Source: a virus
Virus record (IMG/VR): IMGVR_UViG_3300010354_000013
Coordinates: 1 to 36,896 of that record
Length of the DNA stretch: 36,896 bases
Direction: 5' to 3' (one strand)
The notes beneath the pieces are model-generated. The model did not search any database. It saw only the letters and a program-made list of their open reading frames with translations, and was not told where the DNA came from. Positions 15,616 through 23,308 of the stretch are shown here, in pieces; the first letter of the stretch is position 1; the number at the start of each line of letters is the position of its first letter. The position numbers were made by a program, and so were the translations under genes.

Positions 15616-16325
15616 TAGTTTCCGGCGTAGATTGAGTAGCGTTGCCGCGTCGCAATCAGCGAGTACGGCATCGACATCACGTCATCCGGGTTGTTGATAC
15701 GCTTCAGATTGCGCTTGCTCGTCATAGCGATACGCACGACCTGCGGCGAAGGCTCGACGCCAAACTCAGGCGCAATCTCCATCGCCAAGTTGTAGACGAA
15801 GGCGCGCAGGTAGCCCGGCGGGAACGACAGAACAGTGTCCAGCGTCGCAGGGTTCGACAACTCCGACACCGAGATGAAATGCCACTCCAGCAGCCGCGTA
15901 GGCACCGGGTAGATGTACATCTCGAAGTTGGGGTAAGTGTTGTTGACCCAGATAACCTGCGGGTACGTCGAGGTGACGGTCTTGACCGCGATGCCGTCGT
16001 ACTGCTGCTGGTTGATGATCTTGATGCCGTAACTGACGTTCGTCGTCGGGTCGCGGAAATACGTCGCGTCGTCCAGCAGAATGGGGCGATTGCCAACAAA
16101 GTCGCCCGACGGCCCCAGCGTGCGGCTGATCGTGCTGGTAGGCCAGTTAAACGTCTGATCTTGCGTTGAGAACACCGACAACCGCTCGGTGTTCCACGAG
16201 TCGATCATCTGGTTCAGCGCCGTCAGCGCGTCCTGCGAGACGGAGGCGGATGTGGTTTCGCCCTCTGCCAGAACGCCCAGCAGCCGCAGCGCCCGGTTGA
16301 TCTGATCACCCGCCGTGGTAGCCAT
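15612..16325 (-). CDS. P22 gp4-like tail accessory factor
   Basis: A 237-residue protein with a near-perfect AAGGAGGT ribosome site. It starts MATTAGDQINRALRLLGVL and has LNQMIDSWNTERLSVFS and, later, LSFPPGYLRAFVYNLAMEIAPEFG, both hallmarks of the gp4/tail-completion (connector) family. In P22, gp4 binds the portal after DNA filling and gives a platform for gp10. No muramidase-type active site is evident here. It is followed directly by the gp10-like gene. Confidence 0.88.
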   Translation of the reverse strand: MATTAGDQINRALRLLGVLAEGETTSASVSQDALTALNQMIDSWNTERLSVFSTQDQTFNWPTSTISRTLGPSGDFVGNRPILLDDATYFRDPTTNVSYGIKIINQQQYDGIAVKTVTSTYPQVIWVNNTYPNFEMYIYPVPTRLLEWHFISVSELSNPATLDTVLSFPPGYLRAFVYNLAMEIAPEFGVEPSPQVVRIAMTSKRNLKRINNPDDVMSMPYSLIATRQRYSIYAGNY

Positions 16326-16506
16326 TCTGAACCTCCTTGCGACGGCGGCGGCCCAGCGCGTTCACTGGCGGCGGCGCGTCGTCCGGGTCGTCCTCGACGC
16401 CGGGAGTATAGCGCTGCCACCCGTTGCGCTCGTCGTATTCCGCTTCCATGTCCATCGTGGCGACTTTAGCGCCGTGGACGGGATGTCTCAAGTAGATGAC
16501 GGGCAT
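16306..16506 (-). CDS. Small conserved structural-region protein
   Basis: A 66-residue protein starting MPVIYLRHPVHGAKVATMD, then EAEYDERNGWQRY and a basic RRRRKE. Short proteins of this pattern (HP-HG-KVA--E-EA--DE--GW--Y) recur beside gp4 and capsid genes of podoviruses. It overlaps the glycosyltransferase gene by 19 bp and the gp4-like gene by 20 bp. Function unknown; the position suggests a head-tail component. Confidence 0.75.
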   Translation of the reverse strand: MPVIYLRHPVHGAKVATMDMEAEYDERNGWQRYTPGVEDDPDDAPPPVNALGRRRRKEVQNGYHGG

Positions 16507-17180
16507 AAATCGCCTCCTGGCTGTTGCCGCAAGTACATGTGAAAGTTGCCGGGGTACGCCTTGTCCACGCTGTGATGCGTAAGGTCAAGGTCAGGCACCA
16601 GCCACGCCTCGCCGCCACACTCTTCCCAGCGCCGACAGAACGCATAGTCCTCGCCCCACCACAGCCCTTTGTGCGCGCCGTGGTTGAACAGATCAACACT
16701 TAGGCGGTACTTCTCGCCGTAGCACAGCTCAGGGTACGCCGTCATGAACTTGTCCACGGCTTCTTTGGTGACCTTGAGAAACCCCGCCGGCAACAGCCGC
16801 GCTTGGATGGCCCCGTCAGCCCGCACAACAGGCGTGCCCGCCGGCGTGCTGTGGATCGTGCCCATGTAGCTGACCTCATCGGCCTTAAACCGATAGGTGC
16901 CGCCTACGACGTCGCCTTCGGTTTGGATGAGCGTCAAAAGATCGGCTGGACGCCAAGACAAGTCGTGGTCGATGAACACAACCACGTCCGCCTTGGCGTC
17001 CAGCGCTTTACGCAGCATGGTCGCCCGCGCTGCGCTGATGTAAGGGTTGCCTACTTCGTTGACCATCCCCTCATCCCAGCCAGCGGCTTGAATAAGGGGT
17101 AAGGACGCCTCGATGCTATCAAGACACTGCTGGTACGGTCGTTTAACCGTGGGCAGGCAGAAGACAACCTTTTTCGTCAC
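16488..17180 (-). CDS. Glycosyltransferase, GT-A fold (family 2-like)
   Basis: A 230-residue protein with GTG start. The Rossmann-like start KKVVFCLPTVKRPYQQC is followed by ISAARATMLRKAL, a metal/nucleotide-binding DxD-type motif in VVVFIDHDLSW (about residues 88-98), GGTYRF, and a likely catalytic acidic pair in GLWWGEDYAFCRRW. This is the layout of small family-2 glycosyltransferases. It is encoded inside the head gene cluster, between the decoration-like proteins and the gp4-like gene. A role in modifying virion proteins or host glycans is possible; the substrate is unknown. It has no membrane span. Confidence 0.82.
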   Translation of the reverse strand: MTKKVVFCLPTVKRPYQQCLDSIEASLPLIQAAGWDEGMVNEVGNPYISAARATMLRKALDAKADVVVFIDHDLSWRPADLLTLIQTEGDVVGGTYRFKADEVSYMGTIHSTPAGTPVVRADGAIQARLLPAGFLKVTKEAVDKFMTAYPELCYGEKYRLSVDLFNHGAHKGLWWGEDYAFCRRWEECGGEAWLVPDLDLTHHSVDKAYPGNFHMYLRQQPGGDLCPSST

Positions 17181-17462
17181 TTAGGCCGCGCCTTTCCACA
17201 GGCCCAAGCCGGTCAGCGTCGCGCTCACTTCAGCGGCCCACGCAGCAAGGTTGCTGGCCACAGAGATGTAAGACGAAGCAGACACCACGGATGCGGCCTG
17301 GATGGCCGCAGCGCGCTGGGCAGCGGGGGTCTTGCCATAAAAGCCGAGAGTTGCGCCAGTCTGCGCCACTTCGACAGGTTGCGTACCCGCGCCAACGTTC
17401 AGGGTTTCGTCGCGGTTGCCGTCGCCGACTTGGTAGCCGTCACCGACTTTGGGGAGAGCCAT
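17181..17462 (-). CDS. Decoration/head-fibre-like protein, paralog 2
   Basis: A 93-residue protein. The N-terminal ~35 residues (LPKVGDGYQVGDGNRDE) differ from the sister gene. The C-terminal ~57 residues are almost identical: GFYGKTPAAQRAAAIQAA, then SVVSASSYISVASNLAAW and LTGLGLWKG. The GFYGxTPxxQ motif is common in phage head-decoration and fibre-tip proteins. Position next to the coat gene and high expression context fit a capsid surface protein. The role is inferred. Confidence 0.7.
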   Translation of the reverse strand: MALPKVGDGYQVGDGNRDETLNVGAGTQPVEVAQTGATLGFYGKTPAAQRAAAIQAASVVSASSYISVASNLAAWAAEVSATLTGLGLWKGAA

Positions 17463-17480
17463 GATAGTTTCCTTTCCGAA

Positions 17481-17738
17481 TTAAGCCCCGCCCTTCCACA
17501 GACCGAGGCCCGTGAGAGTGGCGTTCACTTCGGCAGCCCAAGCTGCCAGGTTAGAACCAACCGTGATGTAGGACGAAGCCGACACCACAGACGCGGCTTG
17601 CACAGCCGCAGCGCGTTGAGTAACAGGCGTCTTACCGTAGAAACCGACCTTGCCGCCGGCACTGGCAGACTTGCCAATGGTCGCGTCGTCAAGGTCTTGG
17701 TCTTCATACGCGACACCAATAGGCTTGGTGTACGACAT
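17481..17738 (-). CDS. Decoration/head-fibre-like protein, paralog 1
   Basis: An 85-residue protein starting MSYTKPIGVAYEDQDLDD. It ends with GFYGKTPVTQRAAAVQAA, VVSASSYITVGSNLAAW and LTGLGLWKG, shared with the next gene. It starts directly after the coat gene stop (3-bp gap). Two copies with distinct N-termini but one shared C-terminal module suggest one module for trimerisation or exposure and two different anchors. Function inferred from motif and position. Confidence 0.7.
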   Translation of the reverse strand: MSYTKPIGVAYEDQDLDDATIGKSASAGGKVGFYGKTPVTQRAAAVQAASVVSASSYITVGSNLAAWAAEVNATLTGLGLWKGGA

Positions 17739-17741
17739 GAA

Positions 17742-19198
17742 TTACCCCCAGAGGCGGCAAGCCATTTGCGGACGAATGACGCTGTAGCCATACAGCACGT
17801 CAATCCGGCACGGCATACGGTCGTTGTTGATGTCGTACTGGCGCACGACACGCAGCGAGATGCCGTTGTGGACAGCGCGAGCGGCCATGTCAACGCCTTG
17901 CGGCAGCAGCAGGTCAGCGGTCGCAAACGTGATCGCGTCCTTGTGGTACACGAGGTTCTGCGGGTACGTCGTGCTGGCAGAGCCAATGAACGTCACCGTA
18001 GCCAAGTTTACCGGGAAGGCGTTGATCGTCGCCAGCGCGTGCGCAGAGGTGTACAACGACGGGAAGATTTCCACGTCGGTGAACTTGCTGGCAGCAGCGG
18101 TGTTCGCGGCGGTAACCACGAACTGCTGCAGCGCGCCAGTGGACTCACGGGTTTGCGGGTTCACCGCGTACACGTTGTCAATCGTGAACACGTCGCCGAC
18201 AGCCAAGGTGTTACCCGTGGTGCCGTTCAGCGTGATCTTCGATGCGCCTTGCGTGGAGTAAGTGCCATCAACCGTGATGGCGCCCGTGCGCGAGCCGGTG
18301 GTGAACTGCTTGATCGACTGAGACATGTTGATCTCTTCGTACCCAAGCACACCAGTACCCATCAAGCCGTTCTTGAACTGCTTGCTGATGGTGTCCGTGG
18401 GGTTGAAGAGGCCCTTCATGCCTTCGACCAGACCCGCGTTGGCAGCCGGGTTTACGGTTGCGTAACGCGGCGACATCACAGCGGCGTTCTCGTTGAGCTT
18501 CTGCTGGGCTTGCAGCAGAACCAGCGAGGTAGCCGGCGTGGTGCCGGGGGTGCCCACCGAGTTGCCGATGCTCTTGAAAGCGTTGGCGACGTCGGCGTCG
18601 ATGCTGGAGGCAAGCTGGCTGATACGAGGCTTCAGCACACGCTCTGCAAAGTCGTCCAACTGCATCGTCAATTCGGCGGACGTGAAGTTCACGCCGATAT
18701 GCTTTTGCGTGGAAACAGCCAGAGTGGTGAACTGCTCGTTGTCGTCCTGCACTTGCAGCGCAGCGCCGTCCGTGACCAGAGCGCGGTCAGGCAGACGGAT
18801 ACGGAGAGTCGAACCAATCTTCGCACCTTCGACAGCAAAACTGTCGTCGTACTGACGGTTTACGTTGCGGGTGAGCACAAGGTTGTTCTCTAGGCCAAAT
18901 GTTCGCCAAGGTTCGTTACGCCTTGACCGCCCTTTCGGGCTGCTGCATGTCACCATGCAGAGCAGACTATCTCTTCACCCTCTTACGAGGGGCTGTGCGC
19001 TTCCAGCCACTTGGCTGTACTCCCTTTCGGGATAGTCGTTACACCTTCCGGTTACCCGGCTTGGTTCGGTGTTGTCTTTACAGATGTCCACCGAATTCAC
19101 ACAGTTTTTTTCCTAGGGTTACCCCTAGGGGAGACCGATTAGTTAATCTCCAGAGCCTTCCTCGTGATCATGTCAATGGTAAGCAGGCTATTCGCCAT
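17742..19198 (-). CDS. Major capsid (coat) protein, P22 gp5-like; split gene join(17742..18894, 18895..19145 excised, 19146..19198)
   Basis: The coat gene starts at ATG 19198-19196, with an AAAGGA site. After 53 nt (MANSLLTIDMITRKALE plus two bases of the next codon) it is interrupted by a group I intron, and exon 2 begins at 18894. The spliced product is 401 residues. The junction reads ALEI-LENNLVLTRN-VNRQYDDSF, which aligns without a gap to the P22-coat pattern as I remember it (ITREALRVL, NRQYDDSFAK, GAKIGDTLRIRLP). The remainder shows the family's FTSAELTMQLDDF and a C-terminal domain. Unspliced RNA hits TAA after codon 19. A start at 18956 inside the intron would give a false N-terminus. 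The gene follows the scaffold gene, as expected. Confidence 0.9.
18895..19145 (-). ncRNA. Group I self-splicing intron (IA2-like, td-like core), no homing endonuclease
   Basis: A 251-nt intron within the coat gene, with the fold traced by eye. P1: exon GGAGAU (19151-19146) pairs with guide GUCUCC (19135-19130), giving U.G at the 5' splice site. P2: 19129-19112 with GUAA loop. P3: CUGUGUG (19104-19098) with CGCACAG (18999-18993). P4/P5: UUCGGUG (19095-19089) with CACCGAA (19071-19065). P6: CCGG-GUAA-CCGG (19059-19048). P7: GACUAU (19037-19032) with AUAGUC (18970-18965). P7.1 and P7.2 inserts mark class IA. P8: CCCUC-GUAA-GAGGG (18991-18978). P9: CUGCAUG-GUGA-CAUGCAG (18960-18943). P9.1 and P9.2 follow. 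It ends in G at 18895. The stretch AUAGUCUGCUCUGCAUGG matches the T4 td intron as I recall it. P10 is weak. Confidence 0.93.
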
Positions 19199-19216
19199 GA
19201 TCAAAGTCCTTTCAAA

Positions 19217-19993
19217 TTAACGGGCCTGGGCCTGCAACTTCCGAATCTGGCGCTGGCGCTCGGCTTCAATCCACTCTGACGTGCTCAAGGACTTGATTGA
19301 CCTTGGGTCCGTGGTGTCAATGACACCTGTGGTTGAGGCCCGCGCCGACACCGGACGCAGCGGTGCAGGTGCAGAAGTGGTTTTCTTGACCGGAGGTTCC
19401 GAGGCCACTTTGACCTCGATCTTTCCAATCTCCTTGGCTTGCAAAATTGGCGACAGTCGGGAGATGCGTTCCGCTTCCTTAGGGTTGGCACCGAGGTAAT
19501 AAGCTACGTCAGGGCCTATATCTGAAGCGCGGATCGTTTCAGCCATCACGTTCGTGATCGGCAACTTGGGGTTCAACGCGACTTGTTCAAAGTCTTCGTA
19601 CTTTTCCCGAGCTTGCTCTTCGCGGTCCTGATAAGCCTCCAGCATTTCTGCCTGACGCTTCTGCGCCTCGCGTTGCGCAAGCAGTTGTTCAGCCTTTTGA
19701 AGCGCTAACGCATCTGCGTAGGCTTCCGTAGACTCAAACTGATCCGCTGACGGGGGCGTGGCTGGCTTCGGCGCGGGCTGCTGTACCCGCTCTCTTTCCC
19801 ACTTACGCTGCTCTCTTGCAAGCCGTTTTGCAACGATGGCGTCTAACTCTTCTTGAGTAAACGTCTTCGATGCTGGCTTTTCTTCCGGCGATTCTGACGT
19901 GGCCTCTTGAACCACAGGCATCTCGGGCGCAGCCGTTGCGTCCGGTGCCGGCGCGGTGTCGATCTCCGCTACAACTTCTGGATTTGTGTCCAT
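19217..19993 (-). CDS. Scaffolding protein
   Basis: A 258-residue protein from the ATG at 19993; a GTG one codon earlier is also possible. It is acidic and Pro/Ala-rich for the first ~45 residues. Then come TFTQEELDAIVAKRLAREQ and long charged helices (KAEQLLAQREAQKRQAEML, YQDREEQAREKYEDF), a hinge, and a basic C-terminus (SEWIEAERQRQIRKLQAQAR). A charged helical rod with a basic tail directly upstream of the coat gene is the pattern of phage scaffolds, whose basic end binds the coat protein during procapsid assembly. Sequence families diverge, so identification uses layout and position. Confidence 0.82.
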   Translation of the reverse strand: MDTNPEVVAEIDTAPAPDATAAPEMPVVQEATSESPEEKPASKTFTQEELDAIVAKRLAREQRKWERERVQQPAPKPATPPSADQFESTEAYADALALQKAEQLLAQREAQKRQAEMLEAYQDREEQAREKYEDFEQVALNPKLPITNVMAETIRASDIGPDVAYYLGANPKEAERISRLSPILQAKEIGKIEVKVASEPPVKKTTSAPAPLRPVSARASTTGVIDTTDPRSIKSLSTSEWIEAERQRQIRKLQAQAR

Positions 19994-20042
19994 CACGATT
20001 CCGAAGAACCCCTGGTCAACGGGCCAGTACGTTTACATAGTA

Positions 20043-21416
20043 TCACTTGGCCTCCAGCGCCGCAACACGGGCGCGGAGAGATTGGATTTCCTTGATGAGC
20101 ATCGGGACCAGCTTGGAGTAGTCCACGCCCCAAGTACGCTCAATTTCGTCGCCGTCATCGCCAGGAGTGACGGCCTCCGGGGCTACTGCGTGCAAGTCTT
20201 GGGCGATGACACCAAACCGTGTATGCCCGCCAGCTTTCCAGTCGTGTTGGACGATTTCAATCGCGTCAATCACGGGTGCTGCATTGGCAGCAGGCTGGAT
20301 GTTTTCTTTGAGTCGGCGGTCTGAGGATGTATTGAACGCAGTGGCAGACCCGTTTGTAGAGATGCTGCCTACCGTCCCGTTTCCGTTGACAAACTCAAAG
20401 TGCGTGCGGGAGGTTGTGATGGTGCAGGCATTTCGCAGGTATGTGCCACTAGCATCCTTGGCTAAGATAAATCCCGCGTTTGAAGAGGTTGGGGTTGTCG
20501 TCGTCCCCACCAGCAATTCGCCCCCACTCGTCAGCGTCATGGCCTGCGTGAAGCTGATCGCGTTGCCTGCGGTGCCGGAGGGGGCGATGTACCAAGTAAA
20601 CGCGCCGTTTTCTAAACCAAACCTTTGCGCCGCCAATCCGGATGTTTTATAGCGCCATTGCCCACTTCCGTAATAAGTGTTTAAGCCAACGGTGTTGGTG
20701 TTAGAACTATAGGTACTTCCATTTCCGATAGAACCGTTGCCAGGGAAATCAATGTAGCCACCGGAAAGCCAAGCACTCGGCGTCACCCCCAGGCCGAGGT
20801 TGCCGGAGGAGTCGAGGGTCATCTTCAGGCTGTTGCTGACTCCGAAATGCAAGTTGGTGGACGCGGTGTCCAGCCCATAGATTCCATTCGCCCCAGCAGT
20901 CAGATAAACGTCCGCAACCCCCAAGCGATTGACGCGCAGCGTGGTTGTTGAGTTGGAGCTAATGTCCAGCTTAGTCGTCGGCGAACTCGTCCCAATCCCG
21001 AGGTTGCCGGAGGAGTCGAGGCGCATGCGTTCGGTGCTTCCGGTGTTGAAAGCCAACACTCCCGCAGTTCCCCAAATGCCCGTATTGATAGTTGTAGAAC
21101 CGCCAGTAACTTGAAATCCGTTGTTTGACTGAACAATTCCAACCACATCTAGTTTTGTTCCCGGCGAACTCGTCCCAACCCCGAGGTTCGTGCCGTCAAA
21201 CGTCAGCGCCGAGCTGCTGGACTCGACCTTGCTGCCGTTCAGATAGACAACCGTGTTGGCCGTGCCGCCCGACACCGGCGCCAGTTGATACTGGCCGACG
21301 GTGATCTTCTTGGACCCGGCAGCACCTGCCGACGAGTCCACGATGTACAGCAGATCGGCAGGATCAACATCTGCGCCATTAAGCGACGGAAGATCCGAGA
21401 CTTTTTTATCAGCCAT
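20043..21416 (-). CDS. Tail fibre / spike with C-terminal S74 intramolecular chaperone
   Basis: A 457-residue protein. The N-terminal domain MADKKVSDLPSLNGADVDP with DLLYIVDSSAG is a common phage fibre anchor. The middle contains repeats of the type LDSSGNLGIGTSSP and TKLDI. The C-terminus begins at about Ser365 in SSDRRLKENIQP, the cleavage site of the peptidase S74 endosialidase-type chaperone, which trims itself off after trimer folding. It ends in a coiled coil (SLRARVAALEAK). It likely binds host receptors. It is unusual that it lies between portal and scaffold genes and not at the tail end of the operon. Confidence 0.85.
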   Translation of the reverse strand: MADKKVSDLPSLNGADVDPADLLYIVDSSAGAAGSKKITVGQYQLAPVSGGTANTVVYLNGSKVESSSSALTFDGTNLGVGTSSPGTKLDVVGIVQSNNGFQVTGGSTTINTGIWGTAGVLAFNTGSTERMRLDSSGNLGIGTSSPTTKLDISSNSTTTLRVNRLGVADVYLTAGANGIYGLDTASTNLHFGVSNSLKMTLDSSGNLGLGVTPSAWLSGGYIDFPGNGSIGNGSTYSSNTNTVGLNTYYGSGQWRYKTSGLAAQRFGLENGAFTWYIAPSGTAGNAISFTQAMTLTSGGELLVGTTTTPTSSNAGFILAKDASGTYLRNACTITTSRTHFEFVNGNGTVGSISTNGSATAFNTSSDRRLKENIQPAANAAPVIDAIEIVQHDWKAGGHTRFGVIAQDLHAVAPEAVTPGDDGDEIERTWGVDYSKLVPMLIKEIQSLRARVAALEAK

Positions 21417-21419
21417 GAT

Positions 21420-21707
21420 TTACGCCCACATCCTTGCAGGTGTTGCAGGGAAAACTTGGAAAGCCTCCAATTCTGGAGCGTCGGCAGTGTGTCTAATATT
21501 AACATGCCACCCTTCGACCGGAGCCATCTCGTCCACCGCGTCACCGCTGCCGTCCGGGGCAGGCAGCACCTTGCCCGTGGGCTTGTAGATCGTGCCGATG
21601 ACATCGACAGCGGTGTACTTGGCTCGGCGCTCTTCGCCGTCGCCCTCGAACAGCACGCCGTTGGCCTCGGCCTCGTCAGCAAAACGCAGGAAGTAGTCGG
21701 TGTACAT
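21420..21707 (-). CDS. Small protein of the fibre cluster
   Basis: A 95-residue protein starting MYTDYFLRFADEAEANGVLF, with VDVIGTIYKPTGK and a C-terminal GWHVNIRHTADAPEL and VFPATPARMWA. Short proteins of this type (YxDYFLRF--E-EA, GWHVN-R) are frequent next to phage fibre genes and may be a fibre assembly or structural partner. No catalytic motif seen. It is 3 bp from the S74 fibre gene. Confidence 0.72.
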   Translation of the reverse strand: MYTDYFLRFADEAEANGVLFEGDGEERRAKYTAVDVIGTIYKPTGKVLPAPDGSGDAVDEMAPVEGWHVNIRHTADAPELEAFQVFPATPARMWA

Positions 21708-21716
21708 GGCTGTTCC

Positions 21717-23027
21717 TTACGCTGTGATGCTTTCGAGTTCTGCTTGACTCAGGCGACGGGGGTAATAAGTCACGCGCTTAAGCCAGCCGTTTAGCGGGGT
21801 AATGTCGTCTCGTTTGCCAATATAAAGTGTAGCCAACAGATCCGGCAAGGTGACGCTTGTATCTGTGGCGCTGGCTGTGCCGTCAAAAGCAGCTTGCGAA
21901 TCATTTTCTTTATACGCCAAAGCGCCTTTAGTGCTAAATCGTTCAGGCGTTGGCTGATATTGAAACTGAGTTGTAGACGCAAGAATAGTTGCCACTGGTA
22001 ACCCAGGCGCCCCGGTGCTTGTTATGTTGAGGATTAATTCATAAGCACTCGCAACCGCCCTGCCAATAGACGCCATTGTCCTGCCTGTCTGCGTAATTAC
22101 AGGTACCTCCGCCTGAGCAAACAGAGTTCCTTCAGTCGCATTAAACCAAGGCGTCAACGTATTCACTGTCGCCACATCAGTCGAGCGGGTGAGCGCGGTG
22201 GCGACGGTGGGGATGTAGCTGGTGGGGAAGGCTCCGGCTTCGAGTTGAGCGCCCCACAGGAATAGGCCGGAAGTGCCGTTGCCGGTGTATGAACCCGTAC
22301 TACTTGGCAAATCCAACAGATACAACAATATGGTTGACGAAGCTGTTGTTGTTGCGGTTGCCGTTACACTGATTCTGTACCAGCCATTATTTATGGTTTG
22401 AACCGCAAGAGTTAAACCTGCTGACGGCGAAGGGGATGTTGTGCGCCATGCCCCTGTTGATATATCAAAATTGGCGGTTAAATTGCTAGTAAACGCAGCG
22501 GCAGGGAACAAAATGCGAACCGCTGTTCGTTCCCCTTGTTTAACAAATATTGAGTATGTGTACGTTGTACCAGATACAAATGAAGATAATTGGGCAATTG
22601 TATGTGTGCTAGACGCTGTGGTGTCTTCAACCAACTTGTCACCATTTGATTCGCCGTCTGGCGAAACAACTGTGTTGGCCGTAATGCTTGAACGCGTTTT
22701 TGTCCAAACAGGGTCGTCAAAAGTTGCGCTGTATGTGTAGTTATTCGCCCTCTGCTCCTCAATCAGCAGACCCCGAGCCGCCAGGGTGGAGGGGTTGTAG
22801 TCAAAACGAGCTTCATTAATGGCGGCGCTGGTCAGCGTGCCCGCAGAGTTGAAGTACGTCGCTGTGCTGGCGCGGGTGAAAGTAACCGTGCCCGGCAGCC
22901 CGCCGGTAATGAAATTAAAGTCCAACGACGGTATGGCCACACCGCCGGACACAACAACACCCTCGCCCACGAGCCAGGGCTCTTGGCTGTTGTTGACAGC
23001 GACTGGTGAGGTGTACTGCTCAATCAT
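21717..23027 (-). CDS. Fibre / carbohydrate-binding-like structural protein
   Basis: A 436-residue beta-rich protein. It has FITGGLPGTVTFTRASTATYF and LLIEEQRANNYTYS, then W and Y-rich strands, FLWGAQLEAGAFPTSYIPT, and a C-terminal IGKRDDITPLNGWLKRVTYYPRRLS with QAELESIT. The middle resembles the phage LamG/concanavalin-like carbohydrate-binding family (the GAQLEAGxxPTSYIPT signature is typical), and the end matches the LamG closing strand. It probably binds glycans on the host surface. Codon use is less GC-rich than neighbours, which suggests recent acquisition. Confidence 0.78.
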   Translation of the reverse strand: MIEQYTSPVAVNNSQEPWLVGEGVVVSGGVAIPSLDFNFITGGLPGTVTFTRASTATYFNSAGTLTSAAINEARFDYNPSTLAARGLLIEEQRANNYTYSATFDDPVWTKTRSSITANTVVSPDGESNGDKLVEDTTASSTHTIAQLSSFVSGTTYTYSIFVKQGERTAVRILFPAAAFTSNLTANFDISTGAWRTTSPSPSAGLTLAVQTINNGWYRISVTATATTTASSTILLYLLDLPSSTGSYTGNGTSGLFLWGAQLEAGAFPTSYIPTVATALTRSTDVATVNTLTPWFNATEGTLFAQAEVPVITQTGRTMASIGRAVASAYELILNITSTGAPGLPVATILASTTQFQYQPTPERFSTKGALAYKENDSQAAFDGTASATDTSVTLPDLLATLYIGKRDDITPLNGWLKRVTYYPRRLSQAELESITA

Positions 23028-23299
23028 GCGTAATAGCTCACGTTTAGCGTGGCGCTGGCTGCTTGTTGGATAAACCGAATACGGCTCAGGTCGCCGTCAT
23101 AGCTCAACGTCACCAGCACCGGCAAAGGCATACCGACACTGGCCGTCGGAGCCGTGCCGTCGTCCCGCCAACGCACGCCTTGCGACTCGGCAATGATGAT
23201 GGCCCGCGTGGCGCCAGCCGGCACCGTCAGCCCGGTCGAAGCCGACAACGAAGTAATCTGCTGGTAGCCCAAGCAGTTGGTGGTGTATTTCAGGCCCAT
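23024..23299 (-). CDS. Small beta-rich structural protein
   Basis: A 91-residue protein starting MGLKYTTNCLGYQQ, with LTVPAGATRAIIIAESQGVRWRDDG and a final RFIQQAASATLNVSYY. The wording PAGAT-A-I-AE---VRWRDDG is common in small phage proteins encoded near portal and fibre genes. It overlaps the LamG-like gene by ATGA. It is likely a minor virion protein; function unknown. Confidence 0.72.
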   Translation of the reverse strand: MGLKYTTNCLGYQQITSLSASTGLTVPAGATRAIIIAESQGVRWRDDGTAPTASVGMPLPVLVTLSYDGDLSRIRFIQQAASATLNVSYYA

Positions 23300-23308
23300 G
23301 ATGCGTCC

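Noticed and set aside
17379-18893. Plus-strand frame of 504 residues
   Set aside because: Antisense shadow of the coat and decoration genes.
17742-18956. Coat protein starting at ATG 18956 (404 residues)
   Set aside because: The first ~21 residues are translations of intron stems P9-P9.2. A better start with a ribosome site lies at 19198, and splicing gives the family-like N-terminus.
18887-19198. Frameshift or inactivation of the coat gene
   Set aside because: The interruption has full group I structure, correct splice-site pairing and in-frame joining, so it is an intron and not decay.
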